The position numbers were made by a program, and so were the translations under genes. From contig NC_092872.1 of assembly GCF_028372415.1 (NCBI RefSeq), positions 8,562,001 through 8,626,000 on the forward strand: a stretch of 64,000 bases of DNA, written 5' to 3'. Below are positions 44,990 to 56,600 of this stretch, piece after piece; position 1 is the stretch's first letter; each line of letters begins with the position of its first letter. The DNA is from Notamacropus eugenii (Eukaryota; Chordata; Mammalia; Diprotodontia; Macropodidae). The notes under the pieces were generated by a model, which did no database searches, was not told where the DNA came from, and saw only the letters and a list, made by a program, of their open reading frames with translations.

Positions 44990-45195
44990 AAGTTAACTTG
45001 GTTGATAAGTTCTCTGTGCAGCCATTTCTTTCTCTTTAGACAATTTCCCCACTTTTCTTCCTCATAGGAATTATTTCTTTTGTAGCCTCAGAATTTCATT
45101 CTTGAGAATTTCCGAGCACTCCTCGTCTAGCTTCCTCTGCAGAATTTTAATCTAAAAGAACCTCTGTATTTATCTTTTTACAAGATTCCTTGAAA
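44990..45195. other. LINE-like remnant, class uncertain
   Basis: TGATAAGTTCTCTGTGCAGC, CCCCACTTTTCTTCCTCATA, ATTTCATTCTTGAGAATTTC and the related block 45500-45860 (GTTCATTAGTCAGGTTCAGA) read like an old LINE body common in marsupial DNA. I cannot place it. Confidence 0.4.
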
Positions 45196-45204
45196 CCTTT
45201 TCTT

Positions 45205-45500
45205 TATTGTGATAATCATGATGATAATGTCTAACATTTCTATAGAACCTACTATGTGCTAGGTACTGTACTAAGTGCTTTACAGGTATTATCTCCCTTG
45301 ACCCTCACAACAGTGTGGGGAGGGACATACTCTTATTGTCCCCATTTTATAGATAAAGAAACTGAAGTAAGCAGAGATTAAGTGACTTGGCCAGGGTCAC
45401 ACAGCTAGATGTGTGTCTCAGTCTCAGGCTGGATTTGAACTCAGGATATCCTGATTCCAGGTCCAGTACACAATCTACTGAACCATCTAGCTCCCTGTAC
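45205..45500 (-). repeat. MIR/CORE SINE
   Basis: TATAGAACCTACTATGTGCT, GACCCTCACAACAGTGTGGG, GAAACTGAAGTAAGCAGAGA, CAGGGTCACACAGCTAGATG, CTACTGAACCATCTAGCTCC. Confidence 0.8.
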
Positions 45501-45904
45501 ATATAAGATGGTACCAGACTGCCCTTTTCTTCTTAATTGTGAATTTCAAGATAGAGTAGTCACTTTTTCTTAAGGTTCCCATCATTTCTACAATTTGTTC
45601 ATCTTTGTTCATTAGTCAGGTTCAGAATAGCTACTATCCTTATGGCTTCTTCCACCTTTTGCAGGATGAAATTATCAGACAAGTTAAAAATTTAATTTTG
45701 CCTGTGTTCTTGGCATTGTAGGACCTAACCAGGTAATTGAAGGCCTCTTCCTAATCTGTTTCCTAAACTCATCTATTTCCACCTTCCGTCCAGATGGTCT
45801 CTGGTATAGTCCCACAAAAAACATCATCTCTGTCTGTGGGGAAAGAGAGAACACGTAGGCAATATTTTCCCTTCCCTTCTATAATCTAACCTGCTTGTGT
45901 TACA

Positions 45905-47215
45905 GATTCAGCCAACCACCAACATTTATTAAGCACCTACTTTGTATAGAGTTTGAAGCTTGGTGCTAGGGATACAAAAATAGAGCTGACACCTCATTCT
46001 GTAGTCTTTCATAATCTAATAAGGGAGGGGGGAAATGGGACCCAGGTACACAAATAGCCTCTGACATAAGGGAGAAGGGGGAGAAGTGAAAAAGGAGAAA
46101 AGCAGAGGTCTAAGTCCAGTGTTGAGAAACTTGAGGAGGGAGAGCTCACTTTTGACTGGAAGGGGTAAGGTCAGGGAAGACTTTATTTCATGGAGGTCAC
46201 GATAGAACTAGGCCTTGATGTCCATCAGGCAGAGATGAAGACCAGGAATGTATTGCATGAATGACAGCATGAACATGGAAACAGGAGGAGCAGGGTGAGA
46301 CTGGGGTTAGAAGGTGGTCCAATTTTCTTAGAACATTCATGAAAGAAAGTAGTATGAAATGAGATTGATACAGATTGTGCAAGACCCTGAATGCCAGGCT
46401 ATGGAGATTATATTTGAACCTATGGGCAATGGGGATCTCTAAAAAAGAAATTCCATGGTTGAATTTGTACCTTAGGAAAAATATTTTAGAAGCTAACCTG
46501 GGGAGGAGAGAAGCTGGAAGTGAGGATATTATTCAGATTCTCCCCAAATTCTTATTGTAGTGAGCTTAAAGCTGCAGGAATATTTTTGGGATGGCCAAGT
46601 GAGAGCCTGAAATATAGAGATGACTGTGGGAGGGGTGGAAGCCAGAGACCTTGTGGTGGCCAAATTGGGATTAAATATGGAGAGGGAGAAGACAAAGATG
46701 ACCTCGGGAGTCTTGAGTAGATAGATGGTGACTTAAGTGAAAATGGTGCCCTTGAGGGAAATAGTCAAGTTGGGAGAGGAGGCAGAAGATGCTGAGTTCA
46801 ATGGAAGATGGCTCAGAAGGGGCTTCTTGTGTGAAGCTATCCAAGAAGCAGTTGAAGATATGGAGAATCCTTCTAGTGCCATATTCTCATTTTACAGATG
46901 AGGTCACTGAGATCTAGGAAGTAAGTTGTCCAAGGTCACACAGATGATGAACATCTGAGGAAGGACTGGATAGATTTGTTTTAAAATGTGATCATTGAAG
47001 ACAAGGGAGTGGATAAGACCACCAGAGAAGAGGACCCAGGAGCCACTCTTAGAGATGGGCTATAATCTTCAGGGGATGGGAGGAATGGGATGAGTCAGAG
47101 GAGTAAAAGTCAAGCAGGTAAGAGTGGACCCAGGAGGCCCTAACTTTTCTGGACAGTATCAGCTGTGTCAACTACTGTGGAAAGGTTAAGGAGGATAAAA
47201 ACTAAGCAAAAACCA
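45905..47215 (+). repeat. Family A dispersed repeat, copy 5 (long)
   Basis: CCAACATTTATTAAGCACCT at the start; GGGTAAGGTCAGGGAAGACT; CCTTGATGTCCATCAGGCAG; near the end TGTGTCAACTACTGTGGAAA, GGTTAAGGAGGATAAAAACT. About 1.3 kb, the most complete copy with copy 1. Confidence 0.6.
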
Positions 47216-47469
47216 TTGTTTTCCCCTGTCTATCCCTATGAGTCTTCCTTGATCAAATTCATTGGTAAAAGATTTCTTCCTCTGCAGCATTTAGATATTC
47301 CTAGGTCTTACCTCCTACTAGACTTTGAGTTTTGTGAGGGCATGGACTGTGTTATCAAAACTCTGTAAATCGAGGGGTCCCCTGCCCTCTTCCCACCTCC
47401 ATCTAGTGCAAGGCAGCACGTGAATATAAGGGCGTATAGTAGGTGCTTGTTAAGTATTTGTGAGATGAT

Positions 47470-48090
47470 AGAGACATTAGTAATGACCTTTGACAGTGTA
47501 GAACCAAGGTTAGCCATGTCCCAGGAAAGCATTAATGTAAGAGTTAAAAGAAGAAAGACATTTAAGTCTCCTGATTCATAGATGGGGAGCTGAGGTTCTG
47601 AGCTTTAAAGGATTTGTTGAAGATAATGGCAGTGCTGAGACCGGCCCTCAGGTCTCTCGATAACCCAGTTCAGTATTCTTTCCACTATGATGTGGCGCAT
47701 CTGGACTGATGTGCTCATGGGAGAGGGTAAGAGCTCTTCTCATCCTCTTAGGATCATAGCAACCGAGGAAGTATGACACAGTGAAAAGCATGCTCGATTT
47801 GGAGCCAGAGTCCCTGGGTTCAGATGCCAGCTTTGCTGCCTATAAGTTGTGTAACCTGAGGGGAATGAATGAACTTCTCATGATGGGGCTGGAGGTCCTG
47901 GGATCTGAGAGCTGGAAGGAACTTTCATGATCATTTAATTGGTCCCAATTCTGGTTGAATCCATCCTTTTCCTCCCCCTCCTCTACTCCCCATGGGGAGA
48001 CTGAAGCCCAAGAGCCAGGAAGGAATTTGCCCAGGCTTAAACAGCTAATAAGTAGAGGAGCCAGGGCTAGAATCCCAGAGACTGGAGGAG
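47470..48090 (+). repeat. MIR/MIR3-like SINE cluster
   Basis: Three short elements: about 47560-47690 (CCGGCCCTCAGGTCTCTCG), 47765-47880 (GAGCCAGAGTCCCTGGGTTC) and 47890-48085 (GAGCTGGAAGGAACTTTCAT, AGCCAGGGCTAGAATCCCAG). Confidence 0.55.
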
Positions 48091-48827
48091 AGAGAGGCCT
48101 TATGGGGCCAACAGGAAACAGCACAGACAAATGTATTACAGTTGAGCAACGGCTTTATGTGCCTTTAGATGGAGAGGGTGAGGTTTTGTCTGAGATAATG
48201 TTATCGAGTTGGCTTAATCTGGGGAGATTTTCTGGAGGAGATGGCTTTTGAGGTGTGATTTCAAAGTGAGCTGTGACATTGAATGACAGAAGGAAAATAG
48301 AGTGAATGGAGACTGAAGGCTCCATGGACAGGTATGTGTGGCTACGTTGGATGCCCACTCCCTTCCAGTTTCGGTGGCACATTATCCCACCCTCTGCCTC
48401 CTGGCAGGTGATACTGGGATCCTGGGGTCTGATGGCTTTTTACTATCTCAGGCAGTCTTGGTTGTCACCAAGAGCAGGCAGACCGCTTTACTGGAACATG
48501 GGGTCATTGTGTGGCCATTGGCCTTTCCATACTGAACTAGGCAAAGCTGCCCTGCCTAATGGGACTTGGAGATGACTGCCTTGCAAGGCCCCCAAGAAGA
48601 TGATGGTTTGACTTCTTGGCCTGGTCTTTGCTCCAACCCCAGGAGCGGATGGAAAGGCTCAGGTGATAGCCCATGGGAGATATGTGTACCATCACCCTTG
48701 GAGTTAGGAAGACCTGGGTTCAAACCTGGATCTAACATGTTATATTACTGGGGAGATCTGCCTGGGTGGAAGGAGTTTTCATATTGGGAGTTCTTCAGAC
48801 CCACCAAGTCATGGGTCTAGACCAAAA

Positions 48828-48844
48828 AACACCCCCCCCCCCCA
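48828..48844 (+). repeat. Poly-C run
   Basis: About 14 consecutive C after AAAAAACA; followed by a MIR3-like element at 48850-49030. Confidence 0.9.
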
Positions 48845-49854
48845 ACTCTAGACTTATAATTTTGTAGATTATTGGAGCTGAAAGGGACCTTAGAGATCTT
48901 TTAATTGGACCTCTTCATTTTACAAAGGAGAAAATTAGAATCTTACGTCACAAAGGTAGTAAGCTGATTTAGCAAAGCTAGAATTTGAACTCATATCTCC
49001 TGACTCCTAGTTGAGTGATTCTCTATTTGTTGTTGAAATCTGCTTGAAGATCTACATGTGTGCATTCATATCTTCCCCCTGGGAATGCTTGTGTGGGTGC
49101 AAGCCTATGTGCATGTCCACATGTGCACATGTGGGCTCCAATTCTTCCCCGTCCTGGGCCCCCAGGCCTGCCTGTGGGAGGTGGAGACTGATCCTAGTTT
49201 GGGCCCCACGGGGCTGGCTCCTTGCCTGGGCATCCAGCTCTTGGCCATTTGACGCAGGAGGGAAGGATTTTTCCTTTCATTAAATGTTAACAGAACCATC
49301 GACTTCTCTGCTTGGTCTCTGCTTTAGCCCAGCTCCATGGGGCCCTAGCCCACCAGGAGAGGATGGGAGGCTTCAGGGCTCGTATCCCAGGCAGCCTCCA
49401 GCCCAGGCTGGCAGGAGATGGTGATGATTAAAATCTCCCCCACTGACTGGGAGGAAAGAAGAGTGAATATTATCAGTCTCATTTTACATATGAGGAAAGT
49501 AGAGCCTACAGAATTCTGCAGTGACTTGCCCACAGTCACACGCAGACTAGTAAGGGACACAGCCTACATCTCCAGACTCCAGGTTCTGGGTTCTGTTCTT
49601 TCCATGATGTTGAACTACTTGTTCCTTTGGCCCTGTTTCCCCCTTCTGGTCTCTGGCCCACTTTTACCTTCTCGTATGGGGAAGAAGAGACTTTGGACTC
49701 ATCTTTTCCCAGGTTCCAGTATCCTCATCTATAAAATGAGGGGGTTGAATATAGTGATCTCTAAGATCCTTGCCAACACTAGACTTTAGTTTGAGTAACA
49801 TACTAGTTTTTCTTTTTAAAACTTATCCAAGCTAACTGTTATCTCATCCCAATT

Positions 49855-50080
49855 CAGGCGTGGCGGCTAAGAGGGCCCTGGACTTGGAAGGACCTGAGTT
49901 CAAATAATAGCCTCATAACCCTTCTCAAGTCACTTGATCTCCGTGCCTCAGTTTCCTTTTCTGTAAAAGGGGGATAATAATAGCACCTACTTCCCTGGTT
50001 GTTGTGAGGATCAAATGAGATAATCTAAGCAAAGCACTTTGCCAACCTTAAAGCCATATGTAAATGTTAGCTATTATCAT
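49855..50080 (+). repeat. tRNA-derived CORE-type SINE, first of three in a row
   Basis: AGGCGTGGCGGCTAAGAGGG, CTGAGTTCAAATAATAGCC, GTTGTTGTGAGGATCAAATG, AAATGTTAGCTATTATC end. Confidence 0.85.
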
Positions 50081-50082
50081 GA

Positions 50083-50327
50083 ATGGGTGGAGCAATGGAT
50101 AGAGCCCTGGACCTGGAGTCAGGAAGACTCATCTTCCTGACTTCAAATCTGAATTCAGGGTCACACATAGAGCTGTGTGACCCTGGGCAAGTCACCTAAC
50201 CCTATCTGCCTCCATTCCTCATTTGTAAAATAATCTGGAGAAGGAAATGACAAACCACTCCAATATTGCTAAGAAAATCCCAGATGGGGCCACAAAGAGT
50301 GAGATAAAACAGAAATGATTGAACAAC
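50083..50327 (+). repeat. MAR1-type SINE, second of three
   Basis: GGGTGGAGCAATGGATAGAG, CCCTGGACCTGGAGTCAGGA, GTGACCCTGGGCAAGTCACC, AGATGGGGCCACAAAGAGTG, AAATGATTGAACAACA end. Confidence 0.88.
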
Positions 50328-50540
50328 AGGAGTCAGGAAGACTCATTTTTGTGAACTCAAATCTGACCTCAGAGTCTTACTAGCTGCATGACCCTGGGCA
50401 GGTCATTGAATCCTGTTTGCCTCAATTTCTTCATCTGCAAAATGACTTAGAGAAGGAGATGACAAATCACTACATTATCCCTGCCAAGAAAACCCCAAAT
50501 GGGGGTCCTGAAGAGTCAGACTGATGACTGAATAACAGTA
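50328..50540 (+). repeat. MAR1-type SINE, third of three, 5'-truncated
   Basis: Starts inside the element at GGAGTCAGGAAGACTCATTT, continues CATGACCCTGGGCAGGTCAT, AAGAAAACCCCAAATGGGGG and ends TGATGACTGAATAACA. Confidence 0.85.
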
Positions 50541-50729
50541 ATTATGAACAGCTAATTGGGACTTCATGCTTCCTTCATCATTCTCACAAGCAGCTTCCTG
50601 AGAGGGAGGGATTGTTACTGTCATTTTGCAAATTGGGAAAAAGATTCATTGGAAGAAATGACTAGCCCAATTCCCACTTTACAGAGGAGAGAAGGGCGAA
50701 GTAAGATTCAGAAACACGGGTAATTCATT

Positions 50730-51385
50730 TCATTAAACCTACTATGTGCCGTGTATTGTGCTAGGTGCTGGGAATGCAAAGACAGAAACCTTAGGAAGGT
50801 CACGATATAACAGGAACACAGATAAATAAGTACAAATGGTTAAAAAGTAATTTCCAAGGGATAGGGTGCTCCTAACTGCAGGGATAGTGGCTCTTTGGCT
50901 TGACTTGAGTAGGAGCTGACTCCTGAGTTAGCTTTGGAAAGAAGCTGAGGATTTTTAGAGGTAGAGGCAAGGAGGGGGTATATGCCAGATGTGGGGTCCT
51001 GCCTCACAGGTCCAGCAAAATGCCCAAAGTTGGGAGATGAATGTCCTTTACTAGAAACAATAAACCAGTGAGTTAGACTGGCCCTGAGGGACCATGAATG
51101 AGAGGAACTGGAAAGACTGAAGAGATAGTTGGGAGGCCTGTTAGAGAGGGCTTTAAAGGCCAGGTTGAGGCTTTTGAATTTTATCTTGGAGACAGTAGGG
51201 AGCCACGGGATTATCTCAAGTAGGGGACTGACATTATCAGGCCTGACTTTAGGACTATCAGTTTGGCAGCTCTTGGGGTGCTTTAGTGAGAGCAAAGACG
51301 GGCATAGAAGCAGAAAGGCCAAATTAGGAGGAGACCATTGCAATGGTCCAGGTGTGAGGTGAGCAGGGTCTGAGCTAGGCTCAGG
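50730..51385 (+). repeat. Family A dispersed repeat, copy 6
   Basis: TTAAACCTACTATGTGCCGT, TGCTAGGTGCTGGGAATGC, GGGCTTTAAAGGCCAGGTTG, GTAGGGAGCCACGGGATTAT, GACCATTGCAATGGTCCAGG. Confidence 0.6.
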
Positions 51386-51634
51386 AAGAGGTTTCATTCA
51401 CAAGTTATCTCACTGTGGGTAAAGAGCTTTGTCATTCTTAAAGGGTGATAGAACTGACAAGAATTAGTGTTATTTTTATTAAAGTGGAATCTAAAGTGGG
51501 TTTTCTTTCTGTAGTTGGAAAGAATCATCTTTCCCTATGGACCTTCGAGGTCTCATTGGGAAGAATTAAGGGAGATAATGGATGGGGATGAGCTGTAAAG
51601 AGAATGAGCCTTTTTCTAAATAATTATTGCTTCC

Positions 51635-51830
51635 ATTTTTCTAGCACTTCAGGGTCACAAAGGACCTCCCCTACAGCAATACTGTGAGAGAGATAATAAG
51701 AGGATGGTCATCCCCATTTTACAGGCAGAGAAACTGAGGCCTAGGGAAGTGAAGAGGCTCGCTCAAGGTCACTCAGTTAAGAGTTATCAATTTCAAACGT
51801 AGGTCTTCTGATTCCAAGCCCAACAGTGGA
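51635..51830 (-). repeat. MIR-like SINE
   Basis: TCCCCATTTTACAGGCAGAG, AAACTGAGGCCTAGGGAAGT, GGCTCGCTCAAGGTCACTCA. Confidence 0.75.
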
Positions 51831-52985
51831 GTTCCTGTCGATTTTTCCACAGTTGGGGTGGATAACTTAGGCTATTTGTTAACAGCTATTGATTAAATAC
51901 TTAAATACTGCACATACAGACACTCTGCTAAGCATAGGGGTTACAAAGAGAAAGCAAAAACAGTTCCTGCTCTCAAGGAGCTTATACTCTGATTCTGAAG
52001 ACCACGAGAGTATTCCAAATGGAGCAGGTTAGATGGAGGGAATCCTTAGAGGGGGAGGTGCTGGTTTCCTCCCACCCACTACCTAACCCTGTGATGAGTA
52101 TGATGGGAAGGGTTAGGGTGGAGATTGCAAGGCAATGAGAGGTAAGGAGGAGGATGCAGCATGGTAGATTGGAGAAGCTTTGGAACCAGGAATCAGGGAG
52201 ACCTCAGTACTAGACTCTTGGACCCTTAGTTTTCCAGTCAATAATGTGGGGAATGATTGTATTTATTCTTACCATTTCACCGAAGAAAGTGCTTTGTAAA
52301 CCTTAAAACACTGGAGGAAAGGGGGTCTTTATTGATACATGCCTGGCTCAGCACCTCACTGGAAGGAAGTATGAGCTTACTCCGGACTTCTGTTCCTTTC
52401 TCTGTAAATGGCTGGACTCAGAGGTCTCCAGTGGTGGAAGGGGCACCAGGGTCAGAAAACAGATTTGGGCACCAGATGTTGCTTTAGACAATTAATTCTC
52501 TTACCTGGGCCTCGATTTCTCTATCTGTAAAATGAGGATATTGGATTCCATGATCTCTGAGTTTCTTTTTAATTTTAAATCCATGATTCTGTGACTCGAT
52601 AATGCACAAGGGGCCTTCTGGCTCTGAGATAATTGTGATCCCAGTTTGGACTTTGTTGAGTCATAGGGTAACTGTAAACCGGGGAATGTGTGTAAATCTG
52701 AAGAGGTTGGGGAGGGGTGAAAAGAGGACTGAGGGTGAGTTAGCTGCAGGGACCTTAAAGGACTCTCCTGTTTTCTTTCATGGCAACATGATCTAGTAAA
52801 AAGGGCCCAGCATCTGGAGTTGTAGGTTACTATTTACTTCTTGTGGGGGCCACCATATTTCCATTCTGGGTCTCAGTTTCTTTCCTTGTGAATGAAAGGG
52901 TGGGTGGGACCATATGGTCTCTGAGCTCCCTGCTGACACGTTCCATGACCCCGTCTTTTCTCTCTCCCTTTCTGTCTCCTACCAG

Positions 52986-54527
52986 TTGATAGTTGAGAAG
53001 ACAACTGATTACCCATCGGCCGAGTATTCCCTGGTGGAGGATGTGGCCCTGCATTTCACCTGTTTGATGGACAGGCTGAACCAGCAGCGTCTCTTCCAGC
53101 CAGACCTGTGCGACGTGGACCTGGTGCTGGTACAGCAGCACAGCGTCTTCCCGGCCCACAAGGGGGTTCTGGCCGCCTACAGCCAGTTCTTTCACTCGCT
53201 CTTCACTCAGAACAAGCAGCTGCAAAGGGTCGAGCTGTCCTTGGAGGCCCTGGCCCCCCGAGGCCTCCAGCAGATCCTCAACTTCATCTACACCTCCAAA
53301 CTCCTGGTCAACGCGGCCAACGTCCAGGACGTGCTGAACGCCGCCTCCGTGCTCCAGATGGCGGACATCGCCGCCTCCTGCCAGGACTTGCTGGACGCCT
53401 GCTCCCTGGGGCCACCGGGCCCTGTGGCCATGGCCCTGGGGTCCGGGGGCAGTGGCGGGGGGTGTCCCCCCGGGCCCGCCTCGTACTACTGCGAGATCAA
53501 GCAGGAGGCCGACGCTCCCACGCAGCCCAAGATCTACGCCCGCGAAGGGACAGATCCCTTCTCGGTGAGGGTGGAGGATGGCGCGGGGCTGGGGGGCAGC
53601 GCCGGCTTGGGGCTGGGGGGCAGCACCGGCTTGGGGCTGAGCCCAGTGTCGGCCAAGCCCTTCTACAAGGAGGAGAAGGAGGAGGCCGGGGGCGCCGAGG
53701 CGGCGCCCGGAGCCCTGTGTAAGCTGGAGGGCGCCGAGGACTCGGAGGAGGACCTGGGCGGCCAGGCGGCCTTCAGCGCGGAGCAGCAGATCATCGTCGA
53801 GGTCAACCTCAACAACCAGACGCTGCACGTGTCCAAAGGCCCCGAGGGGAAGCCCCCCGCCGACGCCGGGGAGGCCACCGTGGTGCTGGGCCCCGAGCAG
53901 AGGGCCCGGGGAGAGGAGGAGGACGAGGAGGAGGACGAGGGGGCCGCCGACGGCAGTGGGGGAGAGGAGGAGGAGGAGGAGGAGGAGGAAGAGGAAGAAG
54001 AGGAGGAAGAAGAGGAGGAGGAGGAGGGGGATGGAGGGGAGGAGGAGGAGGAGGAAGAGGAGCCGAGTGAGGAAGAGGAGGCCGAGACCACCGACGAGGA
54101 GGAGGAGGAGGAGGCGGGCCGCGCCAGGAAGGAGAAGTCGAGGCCCGCCGGGCAGGGCTCCCGCACGAGTCAGGCTCCGAGGGGCAGCGTGGCCACCAGG
54201 TCTCGGGAGGGCGCCAAGCAGGGGGCGTCGGGCGAGGAGGAGGAAGAGGGCGGCGAGGAGGGGGCCCGCAGAGGCCGGAAGCGGAGGAAGGATGCCCCGC
54301 TGGCCGCGCCGGCCGCGGACGGCCTGGGCCCCAAGGTGAAGCTGGAGGAGAAGCAGCATCACCCGTGCCAGAAGTGCCCGCGGGTCTTCAACAACCGCTG
54401 GTACCTGGAGAAGCACATGAACGTGACCCACAGCCGCATGCAGATCTGCGACAAGTGCGGCAAGCGCTTCCTGCTGGAGAGCGAGCTCCTGCTGCACCAC
54501 CAGACGGACTGCGAGAGGAACATCCAG
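52986..54527 (+). CDS. ZBTB47: ZBTB47 exon 2: BTB domain, acidic region, zinc fingers 1-2
   Basis: ZBTB47 (ZNF651) is a BTB/POZ-C2H2 zinc-finger nuclear transcription factor; BTB domains of this family dimerise and recruit corepressors. Acceptor ctaccag|TTG, donor CATCCAG|gtggga, phase 0 at both ends, 514 codons. Counting the Met from exon 1, residues 2-10 are LIVEKTTDY. The BTB domain spans about 28-142 with [26 protein letters not shown] and [17 protein letters not shown] linker holds IKQE (172-175) and VKLE (452-455), both fitting the SUMO consensus. Then comes an acidic segment with 21 consecutive Glu (328-348). Finger 1 starts at Cys462 (CQKC..H..H). Finger 2 (CDKC..H..C) is C2HC. GC-rich, unlike NKTR. 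In-frame Met at 53067 ([10 protein letters not shown]) is an alternative start used in some human annotations. Confidence 0.95.
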
Positions 54528-54964
54528 GTGGGAGCCCCGACACCAGCCCCCCGCCCTCAGCCTGCCCCCCTGGCCCATTCTAGAGCCCCCTCGGCTCATG
54601 GTGAAAGCCGCACTCAGGGCTCCCAGCAACCCCGCGAGTCCCTTTAGAGAGATGAGGATACTGAGGCTCAGAGAGGCTCCATGGGTGCCCTCCAGTTGTA
54701 CAGGTAGCAAGTGTTGAGGCGAGATTCAGACCCACACCTTGCTTGTGTTCTTATCCTGCTACCTGTCTTTAATAAAGTCACAGTGTGCCTAGCCAAGTGC
54801 TGGGCCATCCTGGGGCTGGAGAGACAGAAGGAGTGAAAGAACAGACCAAGGTCCTGCTCTCAAGGAGCTCGGAATCTGACAGGGAAAACAAGGCACACAG
54901 TAAACTGGAGAATTAGGACCATTTGTTTGTGACTGAGAAATGGGCTAGGATGTGTCTTCTCTTT

Positions 54965-55225
54965 CAAAGAGCATGGAGTTAGTGAGGTAGATAAGCACTG
55001 GACCTGGAGTCAGGACGACCTGAGTTCAAATGTGGCCTCAGGCACTAACTAGCTGTGTGACTCTGGGCAAGTCCCTTCACCCTGTTTGCCTCAGTTTCCT
55101 TATGGGTAACATGAGGATAAATAATAAAACAGACCTCTTGGGATTGTTGGGAGGACAGGATGAGATGATATTTATAAAGGTCTTTGCAAACCCTAAAACA
55201 CTATATATAAATGCCACCTAGCTCT
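54965..55225 (+). repeat. tRNA-derived CORE-type SINE
   Basis: AGTGAGGTAGATAAGCACTG, GACCTGGAGTCAGGACGACC, CTAGCTGTGTGACTCTGGGC, CACTATATATAAATGCCACC. Confidence 0.85.
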
Positions 55226-55784
55226 TCTAAGAGTGTCTGTGATTCCACTGGAATGAGTCCTTCCCCACTGACCCAGATTGTGACCCCTGGTCATCAGGAG
55301 CCGCTGGCACCAGAAGTCACCAGCAGGTGGCCGTCCTTCTGGTGATGCGCTTCACTGGAGCCTCAGAGGACAGGCACAGGGTCTGCTGCCAGGCTTGTCC
55401 TTGAAGCCTGTCCAGCTTGGTAGGACTGGCTTGAGCTTAGTTTCCGAGAACTGCAGAGTCAGCTCTCCAATGAGATGGGGCACAGAGCAAGCTCTGGAGG
55501 AGGGGACTTAGATGCTAGAGGATGAGGGGGTTGGGACATAGTGTCACCTTATAAGATCACAGGTCATAGGCTTAGAGCCCCATAGCCCAGAGATCTTGTG
55601 AGCCCATTCAATTTCATATGCATTGTCAGAATTTTAACCTATGCCCCCTCACTCCAAATCCATTGAGTTTTCTGTTGCATCACACTGTCTCCTACCATGT
55701 TCCCCTTTCAAAATCTCCCATCTTCTTTATTTTTGTTGAGGGTAACCGTGACCCTCCCAGTCACCCAGGTGACTGACTGGCAAC

Positions 55785-56034
55785 CAGGTGGTGCAGTGGA
55801 TAGAATGCTGGACCTGGAGTCAGGAGGACCTGAGTTCAAATCCAGCCTCAGAAACTTCCTAGCTTTGTGACCCTGGCCAAGTCACTTCACCTCTGCTTGC
55901 CTCAGTTTCCTCAATTGCCAAATGAGGACAATGATAACTCCACCCCCCCCCCTCCCCTGAGGTAGTTGTGAGAATCCCCTGAGATAATATATGTAAAGTG
56001 CCTGGTATGAAGTAGATGCTTAATACATGCTTCA
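55785..56034 (+). repeat. tRNA-derived CORE-type SINE
   Basis: CAACCAGGTGGTGCAGTGGA, TAGAATGCTGGACCTGGAGT, GACCCTGGCCAAGTCACTTC, TAAAGTGCCTGGTATGAAGT; a C9 run lies inside it. Confidence 0.88.
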
Positions 56035-56600
56035 TGTCATCCTCCATCCTTCCTTGTTCTTCAGTTCCCATATCCAAACAATTGCTGCTTCTGACCCTCC
56101 TGATCTTCTCCTCTCTCACAGCTCACTTGACCATCACACTCCTTCAGAACCCTAGCCCATTCTCTCCTCGTGGGCCTCCCTGCCTCCAGTCTCTCCCATC
56201 TCCAGCCTGTCCTCTATGCAGCTGCACAGATAATCTTCCTGAGACTCAGGGCGGACTGTGTTTCCCCTTGCTTAAGAATATTCACTGGTTTCCTCTTGTG
56301 TCTCGGAGGAAGTCTGACCCTCTTACCCTCAGTCAAGGCCCTTCACAATCTGTTTGGAACCTACTTTTCTAGCCTTATTTCCTATTTCTCTTTTTCCCAT
56401 TCTCTGCCTTCCAGCCAAAATCCACCACTGAGCTCGCTGTTCCCTGAACTTGACATGACATCTTCCCCCTCTCTGCCTTCACATCAGAACTCATCTCCTT
56501 TCACATTCCTTCAAGGCCTATTTCTGGCATGGCTTGCTCCGGGAAGCCCACCAGGAGGCTCTCCCTCCTCCCACGTTCCCAGAGCAGTTGACCAGATTTT
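56035..56600 (+). mobile_element. L2 LINE 3' fragment
   Basis: AACAATTGCTGCTTCTGACC, CCTGCCTCCAGTCTCTCCCA, GATAATCTTCCTGAGACTCA, AGTCAAGGCCCTTCACAATC, CTTCAAGGCCTATTTCTGGC. The ORFs over it are chance. Confidence 0.75.

Noticed and set aside
48306..48575. 89-codon ORF (METEGSMDRY...) in ZBTB47 intron 1
   Set aside because: No known domain, no convincing splice sites and surrounded by MIR scraps.
50840..51397. 185-codon minus-strand ORF
   Set aside because: Lies inside family A repeat copy 6; similar chance frames occur in the other copies.
53663..54339. Ser-rich and Arg-rich ORFs in other frames of the same exon
   Set aside because: Out-of-frame readings of the GAG array (poly-Ser, poly-Arg).
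52830..54710. 626-codon minus-strand ORF across ZBTB47 exon 2
   Set aside because: Antisense shadow of GC-rich, GAG-rich coding sequence; translates to Leu/Pro/Ala runs with no domain. The + strand has BTB and zinc-finger domains and proper splice sites.
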